A DNA stretch of 51,656 bases from an uncultured Dechloromonas sp. (lineage in GTDB: Bacteria; Pseudomonadota; Gammaproteobacteria; Burkholderiales; Rhodocyclaceae). Both the position numbers and the translations under genes were made by a program. Shown here piece by piece: positions 25,365-33,650 of this stretch; within the stretch, counting starts at the first letter, position 1, and every line of letters starts with the position of its first letter. The notes beneath the pieces are model-generated. The model was not told the DNA's origin. It ran no database searches and was given only the letters and a program-made list of their open reading frames with translations. The stretch spans positions 1 to 51,656 of the forward strand of contig NZ_CAMFKO010000030.1 of assembly GCF_945957265.1 (NCBI RefSeq), in the 5' to 3' direction.

Positions 25365-26219
25365 ATGAATTGGCTTAAGCCGCGCAGGACGATCGCCATG
25401 GTGGGTGCTGCCTGCCTGATGTCGCTCGTCGTTTTCTGCTTTCTCAAGTACGTCGAGTTCGAGCGTCGCAGCGAGGCGCGCGAACTCGGCCAGCGCTTCG
25501 CCCTGAGATTGGTGGAGCGGATCAGCGAAACCTCGGCCGGCGTGTACATGCTGACCGCCGCGGTCGATCGCCAGACCGGGAAGGTCAGCCGCTTCGACGA
25601 GCTGGCCGACGAATTGCTCGCCAACTTCCCGCTCATGCGCGTTCTCGAGCTGGCCCCGGGTGGGGTGATCTGGCACGTGCATCCGCTGCGCGGCAACGAG
25701 GTTGTCGTCGGGCACGACCTGCTGCTCGACAAGACGCGCAACCGGGAGGTGCACCTGGCGGTCACGCGCCGGCAGATGGCCATCGCCGGCCCGCTGGTGT
25801 TGCGCCAGGGCGGGGTCGGCATTCTCGCCCGCTATCCGCTATTCACCGTGGGGCCCGATGGACGCAGCCGATTCTGGGGCTTGTCGATCGGCGTCATCGA
25901 TTTTCCCTCCCTGCTCCTGATGGCCGGCGAAGGCGAATTCGCGCAGCGCGGCTACGGCTACGAGATCTGCTGGAAACCGCTGGGTTCCGAGCATTGCCGG
26001 AATCTCAACGGGGAGCCGGTGGTGGTGTCAAGCATGGCCGAGAACATGGACATCGGTTTGTCGCAGGCGGAGTGGCATCTCGCAGTGTCGCGGCCCGGCG
26101 GCTGGCTGTCTGTCCTGGAGCTGTCGATCGGCCTGCTGGTCGTGGTTGCCGGCACGCTCGGCGCCGGCTTCCTCGTCCGGCCGTCGGACGAAGGCGTGCC
26201 CGCGCCGCAGGACGCCTGA
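25365..26219 (+). CDS. Stand-alone membrane-anchored CHASE-domain protein without an output domain
   Basis: 284 residues. TM1 is at about 9-28 (TIAMVGAACLMSLVVFCFLK), a full CHASE domain at about 50-215 (MRVLELAPGGVIWHVHPL, VGHDLLLDKTRNREV, IAGPLVLRQGG, FWGLSIGVIDFPSLL), TM2 at about 245-265 and then only about 18 residues of cytoplasmic tail. CHASE is normally fused to kinase, cyclase or GGDEF modules; here nothing follows and the stop is clean. The sequence is close in style to the CHASE of the kinase at 15330. It could work as a separate sensor or decoy for the kinase transcribed divergently 143 bp away. Good ribosome site (GGGAGAGGGT). Confidence 0.8.
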   Translation: MNWLKPRRTIAMVGAACLMSLVVFCFLKYVEFERRSEARELGQRFALRLVERISETSAGVYMLTAAVDRQTGKVSRFDELADELLANFPLMRVLELAPGGVIWHVHPLRGNEVVVGHDLLLDKTRNREVHLAVTRRQMAIAGPLVLRQGGVGILARYPLFTVGPDGRSRFWGLSIGVIDFPSLLLMAGEGEFAQRGYGYEICWKPLGSEHCRNLNGEPVVVSSMAENMDIGLSQAEWHLAVSRPGGWLSVLELSIGLLVVVAGTLGAGFLVRPSDEGVPAPQDA

Positions 26220-26222
26220 GCC

Positions 26223-29200
26223 TCAGCGGCGTCCCCCGCTGATCGAGATCAACGCATTGGCGGCTGGCTGGCCGGCCGGCGGCGGGAGGGGGTAGGCCTC
26301 GGTGCGCGCCACCAGCTCCTCGAATTCGATGGCAGGAACGGGGCGCGAGAAGAAGTAACCCTGCAGGATGTCCACCCCATGCTCGCGGAGCAGCGCGAGT
26401 TGTTCGACGTCCTCGACGCCCTCGGCGATGATTTCGAAGCCCAGCGTATGTCCCATGGCCACGATGGCCTTGATGATGGCCTGGGCATTCTGGTCCGCCG
26501 CGGCATTCATGACGAAACTGCGATCGATCTTCAGGGTGTCGAGCGGGAAGCTGTTCAGGTAGCTGAGGCTGGAATAGCCCGTCCCGAAATCGTCGATCGA
26601 CAGGCGGATGCCGAGATCCTTCAGCCGGTTCAGCGTGCGGATGCCCAGTTCGCTGTCGTGCATGATCGAACTTTCGGTCAGTTCGATTTCCAGGTAGCGC
26701 GGATCGCAGCCGGTGTCGGCGAGAATCTGCCGGATATCGTTGACCAGGTTGTCGTCGGCCAGCTGGACGGCGGACAGGTTGACGGCGACGAACATGTCGC
26801 GGCCGGTGCGCTTGCGCCAGCGCTTGTTTTCGAGGCAGGACTTGCGCAGCACCCATTTGCCGACATGGCGGATGAGCTGCGTGTCCTCGAGCAGGGGCAC
26901 GAAGACGCTCGGGCCGACGGCGCCCAGTTCCTCGTTATGCCAGCGGAGCAGGGCTTCGGCGCCGTCGATGCGGCCGCTGTTGGCGCCGACCAGGGGCTGG
27001 AAATGCACCGAGAATTCGCCGCGTTCGAGGGCGTGGTGAAGCAGGGACTCGATGCGCATGCGCTCCGCCGAGCGGGCGTTCATCTCGGCCTGGAAGAAGC
27101 GGAAGGTGTTGCCGCCATGCTCGATGGCCGCGTACATGGCGGAGTCGGCGCAGGTGACCAGGCCTTCGACGGTCTGGGCATCGTCCGGGAAAATGCTGAT
27201 GCCGATGCTCGCCGACAGGTGGATTTCATGGCTGTTCATCTGGATCGCCTTGCGCAGCCGCGTCTGGCAGACCACCGCGATGGCCGAGGCATCGCTGTTC
27301 GATTCGATGTGGTTGAGAATGATGGCGAACTCGTCGCCGCCCAGCCGGCACAGGGTGTCGCCCGGCGTCAGGCTGCCCTTCAGGCGGGTGGCGACTTCGA
27401 TCAGGATGCTGTCGCCGGCGTCATGCCCCAGCGTGTCGTTGATCAGCTGGAAGCGGTCGATGTCCAGCGTCAGCAGGGCGAGCTTGGAATGCCGGCCGGC
27501 GTCGGTGGCGATGGCGCGCTCGAGCTGGTCGTGGAAATGGGTCCGGTTGGGCAGGGCCGTCAGCGTGTCGAAATGCGACAGGAACTGGATGCGCTGCTCG
27601 ATTTCCTTGCGGTTGGTCAGGTCGGAGAAAACGGCGACGTAGTTGCTGATCGAACCGTCGGGCTGGCGCACGACGCTGATGTTCAGCCATTCCGGATAGA
27701 GTTCGCCATCCTTGCGCCGATTCTCGATTTCGCCGTGCCATTCGCCGGTTCGGTGCAGCGTTTCCCACATCGCCCGGTAGAAGCTGGGCGCCTGGCGCCC
27801 GGAACTGAGCAGGTTGGGGTTCTGGCCGATGACCTCGTGGGGGTCGTATTGGGTGACCTTGGAGAAGGTCTGGTTGACCAGCAGTATGCGGTTGCCGGCA
27901 TCGGTGATCATGATGCCCTCGGCGCTGTTCTCGAAGACCCGGGCGGCCAGCTGGAGCTGCTCTTCCGACGAGCGTTTCTGGGCTTCCGCGGCGATCCGCT
28001 CCAGCGCCTGGGAGACGTTGTTGGCGAGATCCTCCAGCAACTGCCTTTCCTGGTTCGAGAGGCCGCTTTCCTGGTCGTCGATGATCCCGATCACGGCTGC
28101 GCTGGCCGTCTGCTGGCCGATCGGCAGTAGCGCGAGATTGCGCAGGTTGCGGCCGGCGGCATCGGCCGGCAGGTGGATGCCGGCCAGCTCGGAGAGCATG
28201 GCATAGCTGGCGGCCGTCGGTTTGGCGTTGTCCTCCGCCAGGCAGGCGCCGAGGATTTCCCGGATCAACGGGGCGTCCTCCTGGCAACGCTCGCAGATCA
28301 GCAGCTGCGGGTCGTCGCCCTGCTGTATCCACGAAACGGGGAAGCTGCCGCTGCTGCAGAGCAGTTCGGAAACCTGGGCGAGCAACTGCCCGGCATCCCC
28401 GGTTCTGACGATCAGCTCGTTGACGTCGCTGAGCACGGTGAGGAAGCGGTTGATGCGGCCGACCTGTTGCTCGGCCTGCTTGCGTTCGGTGATGTCGAGC
28501 ATGATGCCGACGATGCCGCCCTTGTCACCGTCGGTCTGGTGAAAGACGGCCTTGTGGAACATCACGTCGCGCTCGGCGCCGTGCGCGTCCTTGACCATGG
28601 TTTCGTAAACCTGGCTCCCGCCTTTGGCCAGCAGCTCCATGTCGGCGCGGTTGTACATGCGCGCCATGGCCGGCGGCGAGATGTCGAACACCGTCTTGCC
28701 GATGATCTCCTCGCGGGCGATGCCCATGTAGCGTTCGAAAGCGTGGTTCACGCTGATGTAGTGGCCTTTGACGTCCTTGAAGAAGAGGGGACTGGGAATC
28801 GCATCGACCAGCTGCTCGAGGAAGTGGAGGTGTTCGCGCAGGCGAAGATCCAGTTTCTCCTGTTCGGTCACGTCGCGTCCGAACTCGAGGATGTATTCCG
28901 GCTGGCTGTCCTCGCCGAGCAGGACGGTCTTGCGGACGCTGAGCCAGCGCGGGGGCAGGCCGGGCATCGCATATTGCTCGACCGGCAGTTCGACGGCTTC
29001 GCGCGAAGCCAGGACTTCGTTGTCGGAGTGGTTGAGGCGGTCGGCCAGGTCGGGTTCGTAGATTTCGTCGTTGCTGCGCCCGATCAGGGTATGGCGGCTG
29101 CGCGAGAAGATTTCCTCGCCGGAGCGGTTGATGCGGACGATCCGCTTGTCGCTCGCCCGTTTCAGAATGATCATGCCCGGAATGTGCTCGAAGATGCTGT

Positions 29201-30158
29201 CGAGCAGGCGATGCGAGCGTTCGAGCATTTTCTCGGCTTCCAGGCGTACGGCGATTTCGTCCTGCAGTGCGTATTTTTCGTCCTCAAGCAGCTCGTTGGC
29301 GATCCGGATGCGCTGCTGCAGCACGGCCGGGCGTTTCAGGGCGAACAGCACGAGCGAGAACAGCGCGGCGCTGGCCACCAGCAGGAAGATCAGGTCGCTG
29401 CCGATGGCCGGCGAGCCCGATTTGCTGGCGATTGCGAAGTGCAGCTCGGTGGAGCCGGGGAAGCGTATGGTCTTTTCGGCGATTTCCGCCACGCCTTCGG
29501 GGAAGGAGTCAAACAGCGGGATTTCGGCGGCGCTGGCGGATGCCCGGTATTTGGCCCGGATGACAAAGGCTTCGGAGGCCAGCTGGTTGAGCTGGGCCGT
29601 TTTCGCCAGCGCCGAAAAGGGCTGGCCGATGATCACGTAGCCCCAGAAGCGGGTGCGCCCCTCGGGGGAGCGATTGACCAGGGCCTGGGTGACGATGACT
29701 TGCTGGTCGTGCACGCTGACCACGGGATCGCCGAGGGGAACCGGGGCTTTCCAGGTTTCCCCGGGCGTCCGGCTGGGGATCGCGAACTGGCTCGGCGGCG
29801 CGTTGTGGGCGGCGATCAGGATGGGCTGGCCGCCCTCGGGCCGGATCTCCATGTGGGCGCTGGCGCCGATGATGCGCAGGATGTTGGCCGAGGTGCGCGA
29901 CAGCAGCTCGGCATTGCCCTGGTCGAAACCGTCGGCCAGCACGGCGGTTGCCGTGACCGTCTGGTCGAGGGCGCGGGCGACCGAGTTGGCGACGGCGTCG
30001 ATGCGCAGCGAAGCCAGTTCGCGCGCCGACCTGGCCGCTTCCTGCTGCTGGAAATAAAGATTGAGCGCAACCGGCGCCGCAAAACCCAGCGTAATCAGTG
30101 CCGCCGTCAGCTGGCTTGCTTCCTTGGCCCGGACAAGCAGGCGCTGCCATCCAATCAT
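26223..30158 (-). CDS. CHASE-PAS-PAS-GAF-PAS-GGDEF-EAL c-di-GMP signalling protein
   Basis: 1311 residues. TM1 is at about 16-32, CHASE at about 50-240 (ILRIIGASAHMEIRPEGGQP, RFWGYVIIGQPFSAL), TM2 at about 256-276, two PAS domains (about 320-560; DSIFEHIPGMIILKRAS and VDAIPSPLFFKDVKGHYISV), a GAF-like region (about 575-725), a third PAS (about 735-855; NSAEGIMITDAGNRILLVNQ), GGDEF (RLGGDEFAIIL near 938) and EAL (AEALLRWHNEE near 1067, SIDDFGTGYSSLSYL near 1189). Both catalytic signatures look intact, so it may make or break c-di-GMP depending on its sensors. It has its own sigma-54-type promoter at 30210-30226. The stop lies 3 bp from the convergent CHASE gene. Confidence 0.93.
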   Translation of the reverse strand: MIGWQRLLVRAKEASQLTAALITLGFAAPVALNLYFQQQEAARSARELASLRIDAVANSVARALDQTVTATAVLADGFDQGNAELLSRTSANILRIIGASAHMEIRPEGGQPILIAAHNAPPSQFAIPSRTPGETWKAPVPLGDPVVSVHDQQVIVTQALVNRSPEGRTRFWGYVIIGQPFSALAKTAQLNQLASEAFVIRAKYRASASAAEIPLFDSFPEGVAEIAEKTIRFPGSTELHFAIASKSGSPAIGSDLIFLLVASAALFSLVLFALKRPAVLQQRIRIANELLEDEKYALQDEIAVRLEAEKMLERSHRLLDSIFEHIPGMIILKRASDKRIVRINRSGEEIFSRSRHTLIGRSNDEIYEPDLADRLNHSDNEVLASREAVELPVEQYAMPGLPPRWLSVRKTVLLGEDSQPEYILEFGRDVTEQEKLDLRLREHLHFLEQLVDAIPSPLFFKDVKGHYISVNHAFERYMGIAREEIIGKTVFDISPPAMARMYNRADMELLAKGGSQVYETMVKDAHGAERDVMFHKAVFHQTDGDKGGIVGIMLDITERKQAEQQVGRINRFLTVLSDVNELIVRTGDAGQLLAQVSELLCSSGSFPVSWIQQGDDPQLLICERCQEDAPLIREILGACLAEDNAKPTAASYAMLSELAGIHLPADAAGRNLRNLALLPIGQQTASAAVIGIIDDQESGLSNQERQLLEDLANNVSQALERIAAEAQKRSSEEQLQLAARVFENSAEGIMITDAGNRILLVNQTFSKVTQYDPHEVIGQNPNLLSSGRQAPSFYRAMWETLHRTGEWHGEIENRRKDGELYPEWLNISVVRQPDGSISNYVAVFSDLTNRKEIEQRIQFLSHFDTLTALPNRTHFHDQLERAIATDAGRHSKLALLTLDIDRFQLINDTLGHDAGDSILIEVATRLKGSLTPGDTLCRLGGDEFAIILNHIESNSDASAIAVVCQTRLRKAIQMNSHEIHLSASIGISIFPDDAQTVEGLVTCADSAMYAAIEHGGNTFRFFQAEMNARSAERMRIESLLHHALERGEFSVHFQPLVGANSGRIDGAEALLRWHNEELGAVGPSVFVPLLEDTQLIRHVGKWVLRKSCLENKRWRKRTGRDMFVAVNLSAVQLADDNLVNDIRQILADTGCDPRYLEIELTESSIMHDSELGIRTLNRLKDLGIRLSIDDFGTGYSSLSYLNSFPLDTLKIDRSFVMNAAADQNAQAIIKAIVAMGHTLGFEIIAEGVEDVEQLALLREHGVDILQGYFFSRPVPAIEFEELVARTEAYPLPPPAGQPAANALISISGGRR

Positions 30159-30209
30159 CGAATCCCCCGATTGATTCCGGAAAATGTCCGGAACCTAGTC
30201 GGAGTTACT

Positions 30210-30226
30210 CAGCAAAAATAGCGCCA
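30210..30226 (-). promoter_or_regulatory. Sigma-54-type promoter of the GGDEF-EAL gene
   Basis: On the minus strand TGGCGCTATTTTTGCTG has GG-N10-GC with a perfect TTGCT -12 element and TGGC at -24. It lies 52 bp before the ATG. A small hairpin (TTCCGG/CCGGAA) is at 30176-30194 in the leader. Confidence 0.6.
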
Positions 30227-30256
30227 GCTTGCGGGGCCTTGTCCGGGGCGGGCGCC

Positions 30257-31240
30257 TCAGCGCTTCGCGGCATCCTCGTTGACGGGGTGGAAGGCGCGAT
30301 TGATGTAGGTGATGATCGACTGGATCTCCGCTTCCTTGAGGACGGACTTCCAGGCCGGCATCGAGGTGTTGGGCAGGCCTTCGCGAATGGCGTGGGACAG
30401 GGTGGCGCGCGAGGCGTCGCGCATGAAGGCCGGATCGCGCAGGTTGCGGGGGTGCGGTTCCATGAACTTGCCGATCCAGTTCTGGCCGCTGCCGTCGGCA
30501 CCATGGCAGAAGGCGCAGTTAACCTGGAAGAGCTTTTCGCCGCGGCGCTCCCGGCTGGTCATCCGGGCGATCTTGGGCGGGATGTCGTGCAGGGCGTAGG
30601 GGCTGGCGCTGGTCATCGCGTCGATCTTCGGCGCCGGTGCGGCCAGCGAGAAGTTGTTACGCGGGTAGGAGAGGGGGCGCGAATCCCAGGCGATGTCGTC
30701 CTCGGTCGCCGCGCCGCGGTCGTGGCAGCTGACGCAGCTCGACAGGTAGAGGCGCTTGCCTTGCGATTCCCGTTCGCTCAGATTTTCCCACGGACGGGAA
30801 AGTGGAATCTCGCCTTTGGCAAAAGGGAAGGCATCCCGGTAGCGGTCGTGATCCGGCCAGCCGTTCTCGACCGTGTGGTAACGGGTGTTTTCCGCCTTGC
30901 GCCGGACGAATTCGTCGACCACGAATTCGGCGACCGCCTGCATCTCGCGGGTCGAGATGATGCCGGCGAACGGCTTCATCGCCGTCCCCGCCTTTCCCTC
31001 CTGCAGCGCGGCCATGACCCGGGCGGTGGTGAAGCTCGCCGGTTCGGCCTGCTGGAAGTTGGTCGGCTTCGGATTCAGGTAGGTGGCGGCGAGCGTTTGC
31101 CCGTTGCCGGAGTAGCCGTGGCAGAAGTAGCAGCGGAAATTGTAGACCGCGCGACCTTCCTCGATCAGCGGTGAAGCGGCGCTTGCCGGGCTGAGCAGCG
31201 AGATTCCGGCAAGCAGGGCGGTGGTGAGGCGAATGAGCAT
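30257..31240 (-). CDS. Triheme cytochrome c with three class I-type domains
   Basis: 327 residues from ATG 31240 (MLIRLTTALLAGISLLSPAS A signal peptide); a TTG at 31255 is possible. Three CxxCH motifs are spread along the chain, each in its own domain: FRCYFCHGYSGNGQT, SSCVSCHDRG and VNCAFCHGADGSGQN. The first and third are followed by NPKPTNFQ- or EPHPRNLRD-like loops and GTAMKPF/TSMPAW Met segments typical of c6/cbb3-FixP-type class I domains, so Met-His ligation is likely. It starts 18 bp after the paralogous gene at 31259 and forms one transcript with it. Probably periplasmic electron transfer; the partner is unknown. Confidence 0.87.
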   Translation of the reverse strand: MLIRLTTALLAGISLLSPASAASPLIEEGRAVYNFRCYFCHGYSGNGQTLAATYLNPKPTNFQQAEPASFTTARVMAALQEGKAGTAMKPFAGIISTREMQAVAEFVVDEFVRRKAENTRYHTVENGWPDHDRYRDAFPFAKGEIPLSRPWENLSERESQGKRLYLSSCVSCHDRGAATEDDIAWDSRPLSYPRNNFSLAAPAPKIDAMTSASPYALHDIPPKIARMTSRERRGEKLFQVNCAFCHGADGSGQNWIGKFMEPHPRNLRDPAFMRDASRATLSHAIREGLPNTSMPAWKSVLKEAEIQSIITYINRAFHPVNEDAAKR

Positions 31241-31258
31241 GCGACGGGACGACAAGGG

Positions 31259-32290
31259 TTATTTGCTGGATTCCCCGCGGCCCTGGACGAAGCGACGGAA
31301 GACGAACTCGCTGACGTCGGTCATTTCCTGTTCGCTCAAGACCTTGCTCCAGGCCGGCATTTCGGCCCCCAGACGGCCGTCGTGGACGGCGGTGTAGATT
31401 GCGGGGCGATTAAACGCGAGCCGGAAGTTTTTGTCGATGAAATTCCGCGGCTTCGGGTTGATGAAGTAGGCGCGCGGCCCCTGGCCGTCACCCTTGTAGC
31501 CATGGCAGGTGGCGCAGTTGGCCATGTACAGCTTTTCGCCCTTGGCGACATTGCCGGTCAGGTTGTTGGCGAACGGCATGTTCATGCCTTCGCCGCCCTG
31601 CTGTTCCTTGCGCCCGGCGTGGGCGTTGGTGCCCGAAATGCCGCCGGTGGCGGGCAGCATCAGGCCGGCGCGCACGTAGTCGACGACGGCTTCGATGTCC
31701 GCGGCCGGCAGGCGGCCGGAGAAGGCGGCCATGGCCGTGTTGGGGCGGCCGTTGGTGACGGCGCTGACCATGCGTTCGCGGGTCAGTTCGGCCCTGGCCT
31801 GCGGCGTCGTGAAATCGCGGGCCGGGATCAGCCCGGCCGCGCCCGGCGCGCCCTGGCCGCGGTCGCCGTGGCAGACCATGCAGTTCTGGGCGTAGACGAC
31901 ACGGCCGCGCTGCAGCTTCGGGTCCAGCGATACCTGCATGAAGGTGGCGCGGATGTAGTCGGCGAGGGCGGCGATTTCCCTGTCGTCGAGCTGGGTTTTC
32001 CAGCCGGTCATGGCCGTGCCGGACTTGCCGTGGGTGATGATGGTGATCATCGTGTCGCGCGTCAGTTCCGGCGAGCGGGTGAAGTCCTTCGGCGGCGGCA
32101 CCAGGCTGTTCTTGGCGCGGCTGTTGCCGTCGCCGCGGTCGCCGTGGCAGACCGAGCAGTAGTTGTGATAAAGCACGTCGGGCTTCGCGGCGCCGTTTTT
32201 CAGGGGGCGCTCGCCCGCGCCGGCGTTTGAGCCGAGTGAAACCAGGAAGGCAAATAGCAGGGTGCTGGCAAGGTGGATATGCCGGGTCAT
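31259..32290 (-). CDS. Triheme cytochrome c with three class I-type domains
   Basis: 343 residues with a signal peptide (ASTLLFAFLVSLGSNAGA). Three tandem class I domains of about 100 residues carry YCSVCHGDRGDGNSRAKN, NCMVCHGDRGQGAPGAAG and NCATCHGYKGDGQGPRAY. Each is followed by a P-x-DFT/NF loop and a Met in GTAMTGW, NTAMAAF or GAEMPAW, so three Met-ligated hemes of fairly high potential are likely. It is clearly related to its downstream neighbour at 30257 by the GDGQGP..Y.NPKPRNF and MPAWS signatures. First gene behind a minus-strand sigma-54-type promoter that lies back to back with the promoter of the large plus-strand cluster. Confidence 0.88.
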   Translation of the reverse strand: MTRHIHLASTLLFAFLVSLGSNAGAGERPLKNGAAKPDVLYHNYCSVCHGDRGDGNSRAKNSLVPPPKDFTRSPELTRDTMITIITHGKSGTAMTGWKTQLDDREIAALADYIRATFMQVSLDPKLQRGRVVYAQNCMVCHGDRGQGAPGAAGLIPARDFTTPQARAELTRERMVSAVTNGRPNTAMAAFSGRLPAADIEAVVDYVRAGLMLPATGGISGTNAHAGRKEQQGGEGMNMPFANNLTGNVAKGEKLYMANCATCHGYKGDGQGPRAYFINPKPRNFIDKNFRLAFNRPAIYTAVHDGRLGAEMPAWSKVLSEQEMTDVSEFVFRRFVQGRGESSK

Positions 32291-32343
32291 CGTGTCACGT
32301 TCTCCGAAACGCCTGTGTCGTTAATGATCAAGTCGGAAAGGAC

Positions 32344-32360
32344 TAGCAATATTCAGGCCG
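32344..32360 (-). promoter_or_regulatory. Sigma-54-type promoter for the two triheme cytochromes
   Basis: On the minus strand CGGCCTGAATATTGCTA has GG-N10-GC and a perfect TTGCTA -12 element; the -24 element is weaker. It is back to back with the plus-strand site at 32375. Confidence 0.55.
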
Positions 32361-32374
32361 GCCGCCCGATTCGA

Positions 32375-32391
32375 TGGCACGCCAATTGCTT
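32375..32391 (+). promoter_or_regulatory. Sigma-54 promoter of the extracellular-electron-transfer cluster
   Basis: TGGCACGCCAATTGCTT matches the RpoN consensus (TGGCACG-N4-TTGCT) without a mismatch. It lies about 54 bp before the ATG of the first cytochrome gene at 32445. Confidence 0.85.
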
Positions 32392-32444
32392 TTGTTTCAG
32401 CCAGGAAGTTTGTCGCTTTCTCTTCGATAACTGTCTGGAGGTTC

Positions 32445-32783
32445 ATGAATCAGTCCCTGGTGCTCGCGATCGCGTTGTCACTGTCTTTTGGGGCGCAGGC
32501 AGCGGATGTGCGGGACCGGGTTGTGGATCGGGTCAGCCAGCCATTGAAGGGGCGAGAGGTTTACATGCAGTCCTGTGCCATGTGTCACAGCCCGGGTACC
32601 GGCGGCGCGCCGCGACCGGGGGTGAGCGAGGACTGGGCTGAGCGAGCGAGGAAAGGGCCTGCAGAATTGATGATCTCCGTATTGCGTGGCAAGGGTGCCA
32701 TGCCGCCGAAGGGCGGGAATGCGTCGTTGAGCCGTACCGAGGCTTACCTGGCGCTCGACTACATGCTGAACGGGGATAAATAG
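32445..32783 (+). CDS. Monoheme cytochrome c5-like protein
   Basis: 112 residues with a signal peptide (MNQSLVLAIALSLSFGAQAA). One motif, CAMCH, in GREVYMQSCAMCHSPGTGGAPRPG is followed by the c5 signatures GKGAMPPKGGNASLS (Met ligand) and AYLALDYML. The same domain reappears as the N-terminal half of the fusion protein at 39922 (CSTCHATGLAGAPRLG, GMPAKGGHMTL, AVDYML). It is a soluble periplasmic electron carrier, first in the cluster behind a consensus sigma-54 promoter. TGGAGG ribosome site. Confidence 0.9.
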   Translation: MNQSLVLAIALSLSFGAQAADVRDRVVDRVSQPLKGREVYMQSCAMCHSPGTGGAPRPGVSEDWAERARKGPAELMISVLRGKGAMPPKGGNASLSRTEAYLALDYMLNGDK

Positions 32784-32792
32784 TTCCAGACA

Positions 32793-32888
32793 GGCTACCG
32801 GGCAAAAGTACATTCCCTAGTACTTGATCACCTCCCTGAACGATTGTTCCGGTAGCCATTTGCCCGCAACCCGAGCAATCGGGTTGCG
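32793..32888 (+). promoter_or_regulatory. Structured leader with competing helices upstream of a tetraheme cytochrome gene
   Basis: GGCTACCGG (32793-32801) is perfectly complementary to CCGGTAGCC (32849-32857). The overlapping CGGGCAAA (32799-32806) is complementary to TTTGCCCG (32859-32866), so the two pairings exclude each other. AAGTAC/GTACTT (32806-32825) forms an inner hairpin. The second pairing overlaps the 5' arm of the terminator that follows. This is the geometry of a transcription attenuator or riboswitch; no known class is recognised. Confidence 0.45.
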
Positions 32889-32896
32889 TTTTTTTT
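32865..32896 (+). terminator. Strong intrinsic terminator abutting the next gene's start
   Basis: A 10-bp stem CGCAACCCGA/TCGGGTTGCG with loop GCAA is followed by eight T. It lies inside the cluster, just before the 32895 coding region, so it probably limits or conditions read-through. Confidence 0.75.
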
Positions 32897-33632
32897 GGAG
32901 TGGAGTCTGTCGATACGAATTGCCCTGTTGCCGGTGTTGCTGGTCGTTGGCCTGCTGCTCGGGCGCACGCTGGAGGCGGCCGATATCCGGACCACGCCGC
33001 ACAACCTTTCACGCCAGGGGGTCCAGGTCGAACCCGAGGAGGTGTGCGTGTTCTGCCATACGCCGCAACTGACCCCGGGCGACCTGACGCGCAGCGGCAT
33101 CAACATGCAGCCGGCGTGGCAGCCGTCGCTGTCGAACGAGCATTCGTTCGTGATGTACGACGACATCGGGCGCCTGCAGTTCGGCGACAAGCCGGCCGTC
33201 GGCTCGCAGTCCATCGCCTGCCTGTCCTGCCACGACGCCAACCAGGCCTTTTCGGTCCAGTCGGCCGAAACGGATCACCCCTTCGGCATTCCCTATCGCG
33301 GTTTTTCCCGCGGGCGGGAACGCAGCCCGGCCGAGCTGGCCGCGGCCGAGGGGCTGCCTTCCCGGTCGGCCAAGGAATTGAAGGGACTCGACGATTTTCG
33401 GCTGCCCAGTCGCGGGGTGGTCGATAACCGGACCGTGTGGTGGGTTTCGGCGTCGGGCGTGACGCCCTTCCGGACGCGGGCGGACCTGCCGCTCTATGCG
33501 CGCCCGGCGGCCACGGGCGAGGTGCCTTTCGTCGAGTGCAGCAGTTGCCACGATCCGCACATCGCCACGCGATTGTTTCTCCGAGTTGACAATGCCGGCA
33601 GTCGTTTATGCCTGACGTGCCATGACAAGTAA
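32895..33632 (+). CDS. Tetraheme cytochrome c, OmcE-like module family
   Basis: About 245 residues; the annotated start is a TTG at 32895, but CTG 32907 is possible because the terminator T-run overlaps the ribosome site region. Signal peptide IRIALLPVLLVVGLLLGRTL. Four motifs lie in the order CVFCH, CLSCH, CSSCH, CLTCH within the pattern TPHNLS ... VCVFCHTPQ ... ACLSCHDA ... DHPFGIPY ... VECSSCHDPH ... SRLCLTCHDK. The protein at 35010 and the first third of the 11-heme protein share this pattern. As I recall, Geobacter OmcE, a tetraheme protein that forms filaments, has the same CVFCHTPH...CLSCHDGT...DHP...SCHD.H...C..CHNK layout. It could be a filament subunit, a cap or a periplasmic relative. 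Confidence 0.82.
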   Translation: MEWSLSIRIALLPVLLVVGLLLGRTLEAADIRTTPHNLSRQGVQVEPEEVCVFCHTPQLTPGDLTRSGINMQPAWQPSLSNEHSFVMYDDIGRLQFGDKPAVGSQSIACLSCHDANQAFSVQSAETDHPFGIPYRGFSRGRERSPAELAAAEGLPSRSAKELKGLDDFRLPSRGVVDNRTVWWVSASGVTPFRTRADLPLYARPAATGEVPFVECSSCHDPHIATRLFLRVDNAGSRLCLTCHDK

Positions 33633-33650
33633 TCAGGAAGGGGTAAGACC

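Noticed and set aside
28173..30221. 682-codon plus-strand frame opposite the CHASE-PAS-GGDEF-EAL gene
   Set aside because: Antisense shadow; composition and lack of motifs argue against a gene.
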